Both the position numbers and the translations under genes were made by a program. From Chloroflexota bacterium (GTDB lineage: Bacteria > Chloroflexota > Limnocylindria > P2-11E), in contig JAGWSB010000007.1 in the NCBI GenBank assembly GCA_028876375.1, forward strand, positions 1 to 50,747: a DNA stretch of 50,747 bases, in the 5' to 3' direction. Below the pieces are notes generated by a model that saw only the letters and a program-made list of their open reading frames with translations, was not told the origin of the DNA and did not search any database. This document shows, piece after piece, positions 7,342 to 15,890 of the stretch (positions within the stretch are counted from its first letter, which is position 1; each line of letters opens with the position of its first letter).

Positions 7342-9450
7342 CTAGCGCGTCGCGAGCGTGCTGGAGAAGTAGCGGAGGAAGTCCTCCACGTGCGCGCTCC
7401 AGTAGGCCGCCGAGTGATCGCCCGTCACGACCTCGAGGTCGTTCGGGATCCCGAGCCGCGTGAGCTCCGACGCGATGTCGCGCGCCTGCGCGACCCACGG
7501 ATCGGTGTCGCCGTCGTCGATGCGCCAGGTGTACCCCGCCGCGAGCGCCGGCTTCGCCTCGATGAGCGACAGCGGGTCGCGCGCCGCGAACGCGGCGCCG
7601 CTGCCCAGGTACGTCGGCGCGTCGCCGGACGGCCGCAGAGCCGGGCTGATGGCGTCGATCGCGCTCCAGACACCCGGGAAGCTCAGCGGCAGCTGGATCG
7701 CGGCGTGGCCGCCCATCGAGAGCCCGCCGATGCCGCGCGCGGACGCCTTGGCGATGGTGCGGTAGGTGCGGTCGACCTGCGGCACGACGTCGAGCGCGAC
7801 GTAGCTGCCCCACTTCTCGCCGTTCGCGCCGGTCGACGCGTCGACGACGTGGTCGACCCAATACTCCTGGTCGCCCTGTGGAAGGACGACGATCGCGGGC
7901 GCGATCTGCCCCGAGGACATCAGGCGCTCCGCGGCGTCGAGGAGACCGTAGTCGATCCATTCGTTGTTGCTGCCGCTGCCGCCGTGGAGCATGTACACGG
8001 TCGGATAGCGCGTCGCCGTGTCGTCGTACCCCGGCGGGAGATACACCGCGATCGGCATCTGCCGCCGCAGCTGCTGGCTGTAGAAGGTCGACGTCTCGAT
8101 CCGCCCCGCCGACGGGACGCGCGTTCCCGCGGTCGTGGCGACGATGGGCGCCGCGCTCGCCGTCGTCGAGGCGCGCGCGAGCGTCGTCGGCAGGTACTCC
8201 GCGCCGATCGCGGTCCCGCTCGCGACCCACACGACGGCGACGAGCGGCAGGACCGCCGTCGCGCCCGCGGCGAAGCTCGCGGGGAGCGCGACGACGCGGC
8301 GCAGCGAGAGCGGACCCATCCGCCGCTGAACGACCGGCCAGATCACACACGCGGCCCAGACCATGAGGACGGCCGCGCTCTGGAAGAGCGCGTTCTCGCG
8401 GTCCAGCCGCACGGGCGCCATGAGCTCCGACGACCAGAAGGCGACGACGAACAGCTGCACGCCGTAGGCGAACAGCGCCTGCTGCCCGAAGCGCAACAGC
8501 AGCCATCCGGTCCAGCGACGCAGCGGCGCCCAGGCGAGGGTGACGAGCGCCCAGCCGAACGATGCCGCCGCGAGGAGCGCGAGGACACGGCCGATGCGGG
8601 CGTCGTTCTTGTCGAAGAGGAGCGTCTGCACGTCGACCGTGTTCGTCGCCCCGAGGAGGTGGCGCGCGATGAGCTCGACCGCGGTCAGCGCGACGACGCC
8701 CGCGACGCCCGCCGCGATGGTCCGCGACGGCGCGAGCCATCGCGCGATCCGCTGGCGGTGGTAGCCGAGGACGAGCCCGGAGAAGAAGAGGACCTGCCAG
8801 GCCGCGAACGGGAAGCCGCCGTCGAGGATCGTCCACGGCTGCGGCGGTCCGCCGCGCCACACCTGCGCGAGCGCCCAGAGCAGCCAGGAGGAGACGAGGA
8901 CGAGCGCGGTGTGGCCGCGCGCGACGAGCCACAGCGCGGGCCCGGCCGCGAGCACCAGGAGCGTGTAGAGCACGAGGACGTCGGTGAGCGAGTACGACCG
9001 GCGGAACGTGAGCACCGAGAGCGCGAAGTCGCCGCCGCTCTTCGCGGGCGTCGCCGCGGCGGCCCACGGCGTCCCGAGCGCCGCGGACGCCGCGGCGAAG
9101 GTGATGGTCAGGATGACGGTGAGCGCGTAGAGGAACCAGGCGCGGCCGAAGACCTTCTCGATCATGCCGCGGACGCCGGTCTTCTGGATGACGCCGCGGT
9201 GGACCATTCCCATGGAGACCCCGGAGAGGAGGACGAAGCCTTCCGCGGCGGACACGAAGAACCTGTTCCCGCCGGTGAGGGCGTAGAGCCACGAGGTCTC
9301 ACCGCCGACGTGGTCGACGATCATCACGAAGACGCAGAACCCCCGGAGCAGGTCGATCCGGAGGTCCCTCTTGTTCGGGCCGTCGGTGGATGCCTCGTAG
9401 CGCCACGCGCGCAGCCGCTCCCGCAGCGCGACGGGGAGGACGGAAGGCAC
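7342..9450 (-). CDS. OpgC-type membrane acyltransferase fused to a C-terminal esterase domain
   Basis: N-terminal DLRIDLLRGFCVFVMIVDHVGGETSWLYALTGGNRFFVSAAEGFVLLSGVSMG plus multiple TMs; C-terminal RYPTVYMLHGGSGSNNEW, IGGLSMGGHAAIQ, VVTGDHSAAYWSAHVEDFLRYF. Confidence 0.85.
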   Translation of the reverse strand: MPSVLPVALRERLRAWRYEASTDGPNKRDLRIDLLRGFCVFVMIVDHVGGETSWLYALTGGNRFFVSAAEGFVLLSGVSMGMVHRGVIQKTGVRGMIEKVFGRAWFLYALTVILTITFAAASAALGTPWAAAATPAKSGGDFALSVLTFRRSYSLTDVLVLYTLLVLAAGPALWLVARGHTALVLVSSWLLWALAQVWRGGPPQPWTILDGGFPFAAWQVLFFSGLVLGYHRQRIARWLAPSRTIAAGVAGVVALTAVELIARHLLGATNTVDVQTLLFDKNDARIGRVLALLAAASFGWALVTLAWAPLRRWTGWLLLRFGQQALFAYGVQLFVVAFWSSELMAPVRLDRENALFQSAAVLMVWAACVIWPVVQRRMGPLSLRRVVALPASFAAGATAVLPLVAVVWVASGTAIGAEYLPTTLARASTTASAAPIVATTAGTRVPSAGRIETSTFYSQQLRRQMPIAVYLPPGYDDTATRYPTVYMLHGGSGSNNEWIDYGLLDAAERLMSSGQIAPAIVVLPQGDQEYWVDHVVDASTGANGEKWGSYVALDVVPQVDRTYRTIAKASARGIGGLSMGGHAAIQLPLSFPGVWSAIDAISPALRPSGDAPTYLGSGAAFAARDPLSLIEAKPALAAGYTWRIDDGDTDPWVAQARDIASELTRLGIPNDLEVVTGDHSAAYWSAHVEDFLRYFSSTLATR

Positions 9451-9508
9451 ACGGGAATGAAGCCGTATGGACGGACGGAGGGGATGAGAACGGAGTTAGA
9501 TCGGGGAC

Positions 9509-9526
9509 GTTCTTACCAAGTTCTTA
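9509..9526. promoter_or_regulatory. 11-bp-period direct repeat GTTCTTA-N4-GTTCTTA (PhoB/PhoP-type box?)
   Basis: gacGTTCTTAccaaGTTCTTAaccc between divergent 7342-9450(-) and 9560(+). Confidence 0.4.
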
Positions 9527-9559
9527 ACCCCGACCCCGGCGCGGGTCCTGTGGCTGCAC

Positions 9560-10516
9560 ATGATGCGAAGCGTGACGGAGCCGCGCTCCAACGCGCCCGG
9601 CGCCCTGGCCGTCGGCATCTTCGTCGCCTACGTCGGCGTGCTCCTGGTCGTGATGGTCACGCAGGGCGTGGAGCCGCTGCCCGACCGCTTCGCCGTGGTC
9701 ATGCTCGTCGGCGCGGTCATCCTCGGGCGCGGAAAGCGATTCATCGCGGACTGGTCACCGTTCGTCTTCCTCGTCGTGTCATACGACTTCCTGCGCGGCC
9801 TCGCGCCCGCTCTCAGCGGACGCGCGCACTTCCTCGCGTCGATCGACATCGATCGCGGGATCTTCGGCGTCGTGCCGACCGTCGCGCTCCAGGGGCTGCT
9901 CTTCACCGGGACGCCGCGGTGGTACGACTACTTCGCGACCTTCGTGTACTTCCTCCACTTCGTCGTGCCGCTCGGCTTCGCCATGATCCTGTGGCTCCGC
10001 GACCGCGGGTACTTCGCGGAGTTCGTCGCGAGCATCACGCTCCTGTCCTACGCGGCCTGGGTCACCTACGTCGTGTTCCCGGCGGCACCGCCGTGGATGG
10101 CCGCTCAGGCCGGGCACCTCACGGGCGTGACGCGGATCCTCGACAAGACGATCGACCTTCTCCCCCATCGCCTCGACCTCCCGAGCGTGTACAAGGCGCT
10201 CGACCCGAACCCGGTAGCGGCGATCCCGTCGATCCACGCCGCCTACCCATTCCTCGTGCTCCTGTTCGCGCTGCGCGTCTTCGGGCGGCGCAGCCTCTTC
10301 GTCGCCCTCTACGTCGCCGCCGTGTGGTGGGCGATCGTGTACCTCGGCGAGCACTACGCGACCGACGTCATCATCGGGGTCGCCTACGCCACGGCGGCGT
10401 TCGCGGCCGGACCGGCCGTCGTGCGAGCCCTCGGCCGCCTGCGCGCTCCGCGAGCCGTCACGCAGCTCTCGGCCCTCCGGTATCGCTGGTCGCTCCCGCG
10501 TAGGATCGGCATGTAA
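9560..10516 (+). CDS. PAP2-superfamily membrane protein (inositolphosphotransferase Aur1/Ipt1-like)
   Basis: Multiple TMs; AAIPSIHAAYPFLVLL and YLGEHYATDVIIGVAYA, typical PAP2 motifs. Confidence 0.85.
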   Translation: MMRSVTEPRSNAPGALAVGIFVAYVGVLLVVMVTQGVEPLPDRFAVVMLVGAVILGRGKRFIADWSPFVFLVVSYDFLRGLAPALSGRAHFLASIDIDRGIFGVVPTVALQGLLFTGTPRWYDYFATFVYFLHFVVPLGFAMILWLRDRGYFAEFVASITLLSYAAWVTYVVFPAAPPWMAAQAGHLTGVTRILDKTIDLLPHRLDLPSVYKALDPNPVAAIPSIHAAYPFLVLLFALRVFGRRSLFVALYVAAVWWAIVYLGEHYATDVIIGVAYATAAFAAGPAVVRALGRLRAPRAVTQLSALRYRWSLPRRIGM

Positions 10517-11082
10517 GCGACCGCCGCATCCTCGCGATCACCCTCGCGCTCGCCGCCGTCCTCGGCCTGACGGTCGGCGCCCTGACGGGCGCGAACGCGC
10601 GCGCCGACGACACCTTCTACGGATACGTGCGCTCCGATCCGCGCGGCGCCGACCGCGATCCCATCAACCTCCTGTACGACTCGGCGAACGGCGTGGGGAG
10701 CGTGCTCTCGGCCTTCCACGCCGACCTCCCTTGGCCGGACAACGGGGGGAGCCGCATGTTCTTCCTCTACGCCGGATCGGAGCACGCGCAGGACGCGCAG
10801 CGCGCGAGCGCCTGCGGCGGCTGCGACCGCTACCACGTCCGTTTCCGGACGTCCTCGGCGCGGCCCGACCGTACCGTCGCCGCGTCGCACTACGAAGTCG
10901 TGAGCTGGTGCGGGCACAGCAGCCGCAGCTTCGATCACGCGCGCGATCGCATCGCCGCCGCGGCCGCCGCGAGCGGTCGGGCCGTGACCTGGCACTTCTG
11001 GGGCAATACGAAGATGTCGGTGCAGTGCGACGGCTATGAGGTCGCGAGCGACGGATGGATCGCGGAGATCGACCTTCCGTGA
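10516..11082 (+). CDS. Exported Cys-containing protein of unknown function (start uncertain; track start 10627)
   Basis: In-frame upstream SDRRILAITLALAAVLGLTVGALTGANARADD looks like a signal peptide; mature part includes SACGGCDRYHVRF. Confidence 0.5.
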   Translation, partial: SDRRILAITLALAAVLGLTVGALTGANARADDTFYGYVRSDPRGADRDPINLLYDSANGVGSVLSAFHADLPWPDNGGSRMFFLYAGSEHAQDAQRASACGGCDRYHVRFRTSSARPDRTVAASHYEVVSWCGHSSRSFDHARDRIAAAAAASGRAVTWHFWGNTKMSVQCDGYEVASDGWIAEIDLP

Positions 11083-11909
11083 GGCGCGCTCGACGCGTCG
11101 GGCTCCTGGCCGCCGCGGCGACCGTCACGGCGGTCATCGCGGCGCTCGCCGGCGCGGCGGTCGCGGGGGCGCGGGCGGACGTCGTGACCCACGTGGTCGT
11201 GATGCGCGGCGGATCCGGCGACGCCGCGGCGCGGCGCGTCGAGTACTGGATCGACCCGGCGCGCGACCTCGCGCGCTCGGTCGAGGCGACGCCCGACGGC
11301 GCGGTCGTGCACGCGACGGGATCGGACTGGGTGCTCGATCTCCCGCCGACGGGTGCGGGAACGCTGTACCGCACCGCCGCCGCGGGGGAGCCGCCGACGC
11401 GTGAGGTGACCGGCCGCCTCGACGCGATCCGCGCGTCGCGGAGCACGACGACGAAGATCGTGCTCGAGGAGAGCCTCCGCGGCGACGGCTTCCCCGCCTC
11501 GTTCTTCGCCGACCGCGGCGGCCGTCGCGTCGATGAGACGACCGAGACGACCCTGAGCGGCGCGGCGGCGCTCGCGCACATGCCGTTGTACGCGCTGCCC
11601 GGCGCGCGGTCGACGTCGCTCGAGAAGGTCCTCTATACGCGCTTCGCGAGCGACCGCACGCTCGAGCAGGTCCACGAGCTCTACGCGGCGGACATCCAGG
11701 TCACCGTCGACCTACTGCCCGGCCCGGTCACGCTCGACCGTCCCGGCGCCACCGACGTCGAGACGTTCGCGGGCGCGGGCAAGCTCTATCGCGAGGCCTG
11801 GGGCGCGCAGGTCCTCGTCTCGCGCGGCGACGTCGTGTACGGCGTGAACGCTCCGAGCGAGCGGGTCGCGCGCTCGGTGGCGCTGGCCCTCCGACCGGTC
11901 GCGCGCTAG
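11079..11909 (+). CDS. Exported protein of unknown function
   Basis: GTG start overlapping the previous stop; VRRARRVGLLAAAATVTAVIAALAGAAVAGARADVVTHVVVMRGG. Confidence 0.65.
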   Translation: MRRARRVGLLAAAATVTAVIAALAGAAVAGARADVVTHVVVMRGGSGDAAARRVEYWIDPARDLARSVEATPDGAVVHATGSDWVLDLPPTGAGTLYRTAAAGEPPTREVTGRLDAIRASRSTTTKIVLEESLRGDGFPASFFADRGGRRVDETTETTLSGAAALAHMPLYALPGARSTSLEKVLYTRFASDRTLEQVHELYAADIQVTVDLLPGPVTLDRPGATDVETFAGAGKLYREAWGAQVLVSRGDVVYGVNAPSERVARSVALALRPVAR

Positions 11910-11920
11910 GCGCGCGCCGC

Positions 11921-13450
11921 TCAGTCGGCGACCGCCGCCGCTTCCGCGACGGCCGCGACCGCCTCGACCGCGCGGCGTCGTCCGCGCATCGGCACTTCCT
12001 TGAGCAGCAGGGCGATGCCGACCGCCGCCGCGGCGGCGATGGCGGAGGCCACGAACGCGAGCTCGAGCCCGTTCGTGAGCGCGGTGAGGGCGGCGGGATC
12101 GGTCGTCGACGGGAGCACGTCCGGTGAGACGTTCTGCCCGATCTGGACGGCGAGCAGCGCCCCGAGCACGGTGACGCCGATCGTCTGACCCAGCGAGTTC
12201 CAGAACTGGACCTGGCTGGACGCCACGCCGACGAAGCGGTGCGGCACGGCGCTCATGACGGCGTTCTGGTAGATGGGCTGGTTGAGGCCGAAGCCGGTGC
12301 CGATGACGAGGAGGTCGCGCATGACCTCTCCCTCGCTCGACGCCGCGGTCACGCGCGAGAGGAGGAAGAGGCCGAGCGCGAGCATCCCGAGGCCGAAGGC
12401 GCTCACGAAGCGGTAGCGGTCGATGCGGCTGACGATCTGGCCGCTGATGAGCGAGGCGACGACCATCGCGCCCATCCGCGGCGTGAGGAAGAGGCCGGAC
12501 TGCGTGGCCGTGAGCCCGAGCACGCCCTGGTAGAGGAGCGGGACGAAGATGTTCGAGCCGAACATCCCGAACGCCGCGAGGAACGACACGATGACGGCGA
12601 CCGTGAACGTCGGCGTGCGGAAGAGCTCGAGCGGCATGACGGGGTGGTCGGCGCGCGTCTCCTCTCGGAGGAACGCCGCGAGCATCAGGACGGCGGCGAC
12701 GAGCAGCGCCACGACGAGCGGCGAGCCGAGGCCGTCCTCGCGCATCGCGGTGAGAGCGGTGAGGAGCGGCACGAGCCCCGCGGCGAGGAAGAGGGCGCCG
12801 CGCACGTCGATGTGCCGCAGCGTCGCTTCCGTCCGGGCGTGCGGCATGGTCAGCGCGACCGTCGCCGCGGCGACGATCCCGAGCGGGATGTTCACGTAGA
12901 AGACGGAGCGCCAGCCGAACTGATCCGTCAGGACGCCGCCGACGATCGGCCCGGCGATCGCCGCGAACGCGAAGACGCTCACGAAGACGCCCTGCATCCG
13001 GGCGCGCGTCGCGGGGAGGTACAGGTCCGCGATCGAGGCGACGGTCGACGAGGTGAGGAATCCGCCGAAGACCCCCTGCACGGCGCGCGCGACGACGAGC
13101 TCGGGCATCGACTGCGACAGGCCGCACAGCGCCGACGAGACGAGGAATCCGATCATGCCGCCTTGGAGGAAGCGCTTCCGGCCGAAGAGGTCGCCCAGCT
13201 TGCCGGAGATCGGGATGATCGTCGTCGAGGAGACGAGGTACGCCGTCGTCACCCAGGCGTAGAACTCGAGGCCGGACAGGTCCTCGACGATCCGCGGCAT
13301 CGCCGTCGCGACGATCGAGGTGTCGAGGGCCGCGAGCAGCTGGCTGAGCATGAGCCCGACGGTGACGACGACGAGCTGCCGGCGCGGCAGGACGATGCGC
13401 GGGCTGTCGACCGCGGCGACCTCCTCCAGAGGATCCGGCCCGCCGGTCAC
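11921..13450 (-). CDS. DHA2/EmrB-QacA family MFS drug transporter (14 TM)
   Basis: LAALDTSIVATAMPRIVEDLSG, GKLGDLFGRKRFLQGGMIGF, GPIVGGVLTDQFGWRSVFYVNIPLG. Confidence 0.93.
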   Translation of the reverse strand: MTGGPDPLEEVAAVDSPRIVLPRRQLVVVTVGLMLSQLLAALDTSIVATAMPRIVEDLSGLEFYAWVTTAYLVSSTTIIPISGKLGDLFGRKRFLQGGMIGFLVSSALCGLSQSMPELVVARAVQGVFGGFLTSSTVASIADLYLPATRARMQGVFVSVFAFAAIAGPIVGGVLTDQFGWRSVFYVNIPLGIVAAATVALTMPHARTEATLRHIDVRGALFLAAGLVPLLTALTAMREDGLGSPLVVALLVAAVLMLAAFLREETRADHPVMPLELFRTPTFTVAVIVSFLAAFGMFGSNIFVPLLYQGVLGLTATQSGLFLTPRMGAMVVASLISGQIVSRIDRYRFVSAFGLGMLALGLFLLSRVTAASSEGEVMRDLLVIGTGFGLNQPIYQNAVMSAVPHRFVGVASSQVQFWNSLGQTIGVTVLGALLAVQIGQNVSPDVLPSTTDPAALTALTNGLELAFVASAIAAAAAVGIALLLKEVPMRGRRRAVEAVAAVAEAAAVAD

Positions 13451-13926
13451 GACGCGGGCACCGCGTCGCCCTCGGGCTCCGTCTCCTCGGAACGGACGGC
13501 GCGCGCGAACTCCTCGAGAGCGGCGGCGATCCGCCCCCGCGCGGCGGGCTCGAGACGCTCCGCGGCGGTGCGGATGGCGCTCTGCTCGAGCAGCGGGACG
13601 GAGGTCACGAGCCCCAGGCCGGCGGGGAGGATCGAGGCGACGACCTTGCGCCGGTCGACGGGGTCGCGGCGCCGCTCGATGAGGCCGCGCTCCTCGAGCC
13701 GGTCGACGACCCGCGTGACGGAGGGCGGCGTGAGGCCGAGCTCCGCGCCCAGCTCCCCCAGCGGCTTCGCCGTCTTGGCCAGCCGCCGGAGCGCGCGTAC
13801 CTGCGTGAGCGTCAGTTGTGACGACCGCCAGATGCGCCCCTGGAGCGGCTCAGACAGAGTCACGGCGTCGAGGTAGGCGCGGAGGAGCGTGCCGACCGAC
13901 GGGTCGATCGCGCGGGAATTTGACAT
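13447..13926 (-). CDS. MarR-family transcriptional regulator
   Basis: LGELGAELGLTPPSVTRVVDRLEERGLIERRRDPVDRRKV; ATGA overlap with the MFS gene. Confidence 0.92.
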   Translation of the reverse strand: MSNSRAIDPSVGTLLRAYLDAVTLSEPLQGRIWRSSQLTLTQVRALRRLAKTAKPLGELGAELGLTPPSVTRVVDRLEERGLIERRRDPVDRRKVVASILPAGLGLVTSVPLLEQSAIRTAAERLEPAARGRIAAALEEFARAVRSEETEPEGDAVPAS

Positions 13927-13934
13927 TGTATCAA
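13920..13934. promoter_or_regulatory. Imperfect dyad TTGA-N7-TCAA overlapping the marR start; candidate MarR operator
   Basis: TTGACATTGTATCAA; minus-strand TAATAT lies 7 nt before the marR ATG. Confidence 0.4.
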
Positions 13935-13969
13935 TATTACGCGGTCAGTTAAGTATCTGGAGGAGAGCG

Positions 13970-14413
13970 ATGAGGTCGGTAGGGGTCCTGGCCGGCGTGG
14001 GCGCCGTCGCGACGCTGCTCACGGCGATGCAAGGGAGGCTCGCGCGTGTCGCCAACGCGAGCATGGCGTGCCCGGATTGGCCGCTCTGCGAGGGCCGCCT
14101 GGTGCCGCGGCTCGATGGGCTCGTGCTCATCGAATGGGCGCATCGCTCGCTCGCGTTCGTCACCGCGCTCGTCATCGTCGCGATCGTGGTCGCCGCGTGG
14201 CGCGCCCGCTTCGCGCGCGTGTGGAGCGTCCTGGCGCTCGGAACGCTCGCCGTGACCGCGGGCATCGGAGGGGTCGCCGTTCTCAACGACATGCAGATCG
14301 CGCCGATCTGGTCGGCGATCGACGAAGGGACGGCCATGCTGACCTTCGGCATCCTCCTCGCGCTGGCTGTCCGCGCGCGCGTTCCGGTGGCGAGGGGGAC
14401 CGCCACCGCGTAG
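13970..14413 (+). CDS. Half-size CtaA/COX15 (heme A synthase)-like membrane protein
   Basis: MACPDWPLCEGRLVPRLDGLVLIEWAHRSLAF (CtaA signature), about 4 TMs, SD GGAGGAGAG upstream. Confidence 0.8.
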   Translation: MRSVGVLAGVGAVATLLTAMQGRLARVANASMACPDWPLCEGRLVPRLDGLVLIEWAHRSLAFVTALVIVAIVVAAWRARFARVWSVLALGTLAVTAGIGGVAVLNDMQIAPIWSAIDEGTAMLTFGILLALAVRARVPVARGTATA

Positions 14414-14457
14414 CTCTCGGCGATCGGCGGATCGCGCATGGGCTGGTCTAGCGGCTG

Positions 14458-14530
14458 AGCCGACGGCCAGATTCGAACTGGCGACCGGCGCATTACGAAT
14501 GCGCTGCTCTACCGGCTGAGCTACGTCGGC
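14458..14530 (-). tRNA. tRNA-Thr(CGT)
   Basis: Minus strand GCCGACGTAGCTCAGCCGGTAGAGCAGCGCATTCGTAATGCGCCGGTCGCCAGTTCGAATCTGGCCGTCGGCT folds as a 73-nt cloverleaf; anticodon loop TTCGTAA; no encoded CCA. Confidence 0.95.
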
Positions 14531-14614
14531 GGGTCGAAGCGAAGTGTACCGGACGTCGCGCGGTCGCGTGCTCTCCGGGGCCGGCCACGCTCTTTGATAT
14601 ACTAACGATTCGAT

Positions 14615-15097
14615 ATGCGACAGCCAGCGCGCCAGCGCCCCGTTCGCCCACGCAGCGAGCCGTCGGCCGCGGCGCGGCAGCTCATGGACGTCGTGCCCTC
14701 GGTCGTCCGCCTCATCCGCTCCGAGATGCGCCGCCACTCGGGCATCGGCTCCATCCCCCAGTTCCGCGCGCTCACCTACCTCGAGCGGCATCCCGGCGCC
14801 GCGCTCGGCGAGCTCGCCGCCCATCTCGGCGTCACCGCCCCGTCCGCGTCGGTGCTCGTGCAGCGGCTCGTCCGCGACGGTCTCGTCCGACGCGCGGACC
14901 GGCCGACGGAGCGTCGTGCCGTCGCCATCACCCTCACGCCCAGGGGGCTCGTCCTCCTGCGGCGGTCGCGGAGCGCGACGCGCGCGCGCGTGGCGGCGGC
15001 GCTCACCGCGCTGAGCTCCGAGGAGCTCGCGACGGTCAACGAGGCGCTCTCGATCCTCGACGGCCTGTTCGATCAGCGAGGCGGCCATGCGAGCTGA
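14615..15097 (+). CDS. MarR-family transcriptional regulator
   Basis: LGELAAHLGVTAPSASVLVQRLVRDGLVRRADRPTERRAVAITLTPRG. Confidence 0.9.
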   Translation: MRQPARQRPVRPRSEPSAAARQLMDVVPSVVRLIRSEMRRHSGIGSIPQFRALTYLERHPGAALGELAAHLGVTAPSASVLVQRLVRDGLVRRADRPTERRAVAITLTPRGLVLLRRSRSATRARVAAALTALSSEELATVNEALSILDGLFDQRGGHAS

Positions 15098-15890
15098 CGT
15101 CGCCGCCGTCGAAACGATCGATCTCGTTCGGCGCTTCGACGACCTCGTCGCGGTCGACAGCGTGTCGTTCGCGGTGTCGACGGGTTCCGTCTTCGGCCTG
15201 CTCGGACCGAACGGCGCCGGCAAGACGACAACGATCAAGATGCTCACGACGCTCCTCCCGCCCAGCGCCGGTACCGGACGCGTGAACGGGTACGACATCC
15301 TCCACGAGCCCGTCGAGGTGCGCCGCCGCATCGGCTACGTGCCCCAGGCGCTCTCGGCGGACGGACTGCTCACCGGCCGCGAGAACCTCTCCGTCTTCGC
15401 CAAGCTCTACTCGATCCCGCGCTCCGAGCGCCGCGAGCGCATCGACGACGCCTTCGAGCTCATGGGCCTCGACGACGCCGCCGACGACCTGGTCAAGACG
15501 TACTCCGGCGGCATGGTCCGTCGGCTCGAGATCGCCCAGTCGATGCTCCACTCGCCGCCGGTGCTCTTCCTCGACGAGCCGACGGTCGGCCTCGACCCCG
15601 TCGCGCGGCGCATCGTGTGGGACCACCTGCGCGCCGTCCGCGAGACGCTGGGCACGACGATCCTCCTCACGACGCATTACATGGAGGAGGCCGCCGAGCT
15701 CTGCGACCGGGTCGCGATCATGCACCAGGGCCGCGTCGCGGCCATCGGCGCGCCCGCCGAGCTCGTCACGGCGAGCGGCGCGGCCGACCTCGACGGCGCC
15801 TTCGCCCACTACACCGGCGCCGAGCTCAAGGAAGGGGGCAGCTACAAAGATGCGCTCCGTACCCGCCGTACAGCGCGCCGCCTGGCCTGA
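15087..15890 (+). CDS. ABC transporter ATP-binding protein (DrrA/daunorubicin-resistance type)
   Basis: GLLGPNGAGKTTTIKML, YSGGMVRRLEIAQ, LFLDEPTVGLDP. Confidence 0.95.
   Translation: MRADVAAVETIDLVRRFDDLVAVDSVSFAVSTGSVFGLLGPNGAGKTTTIKMLTTLLPPSAGTGRVNGYDILHEPVEVRRRIGYVPQALSADGLLTGRENLSVFAKLYSIPRSERRERIDDAFELMGLDDAADDLVKTYSGGMVRRLEIAQSMLHSPPVLFLDEPTVGLDPVARRIVWDHLRAVRETLGTTILLTTHYMEEAAELCDRVAIMHQGRVAAIGAPAELVTASGAADLDGAFAHYTGAELKEGGSYKDALRTRRTARRLA

Noticed and set aside
5887-10503. 1538-aa plus-strand ORF
   Set aside because: Arg/Asp/Glu-rich antisense shadow of OpgC-esterase, esterase and part of the kinase, running out of frame into the PAP2 gene; no domain motifs.
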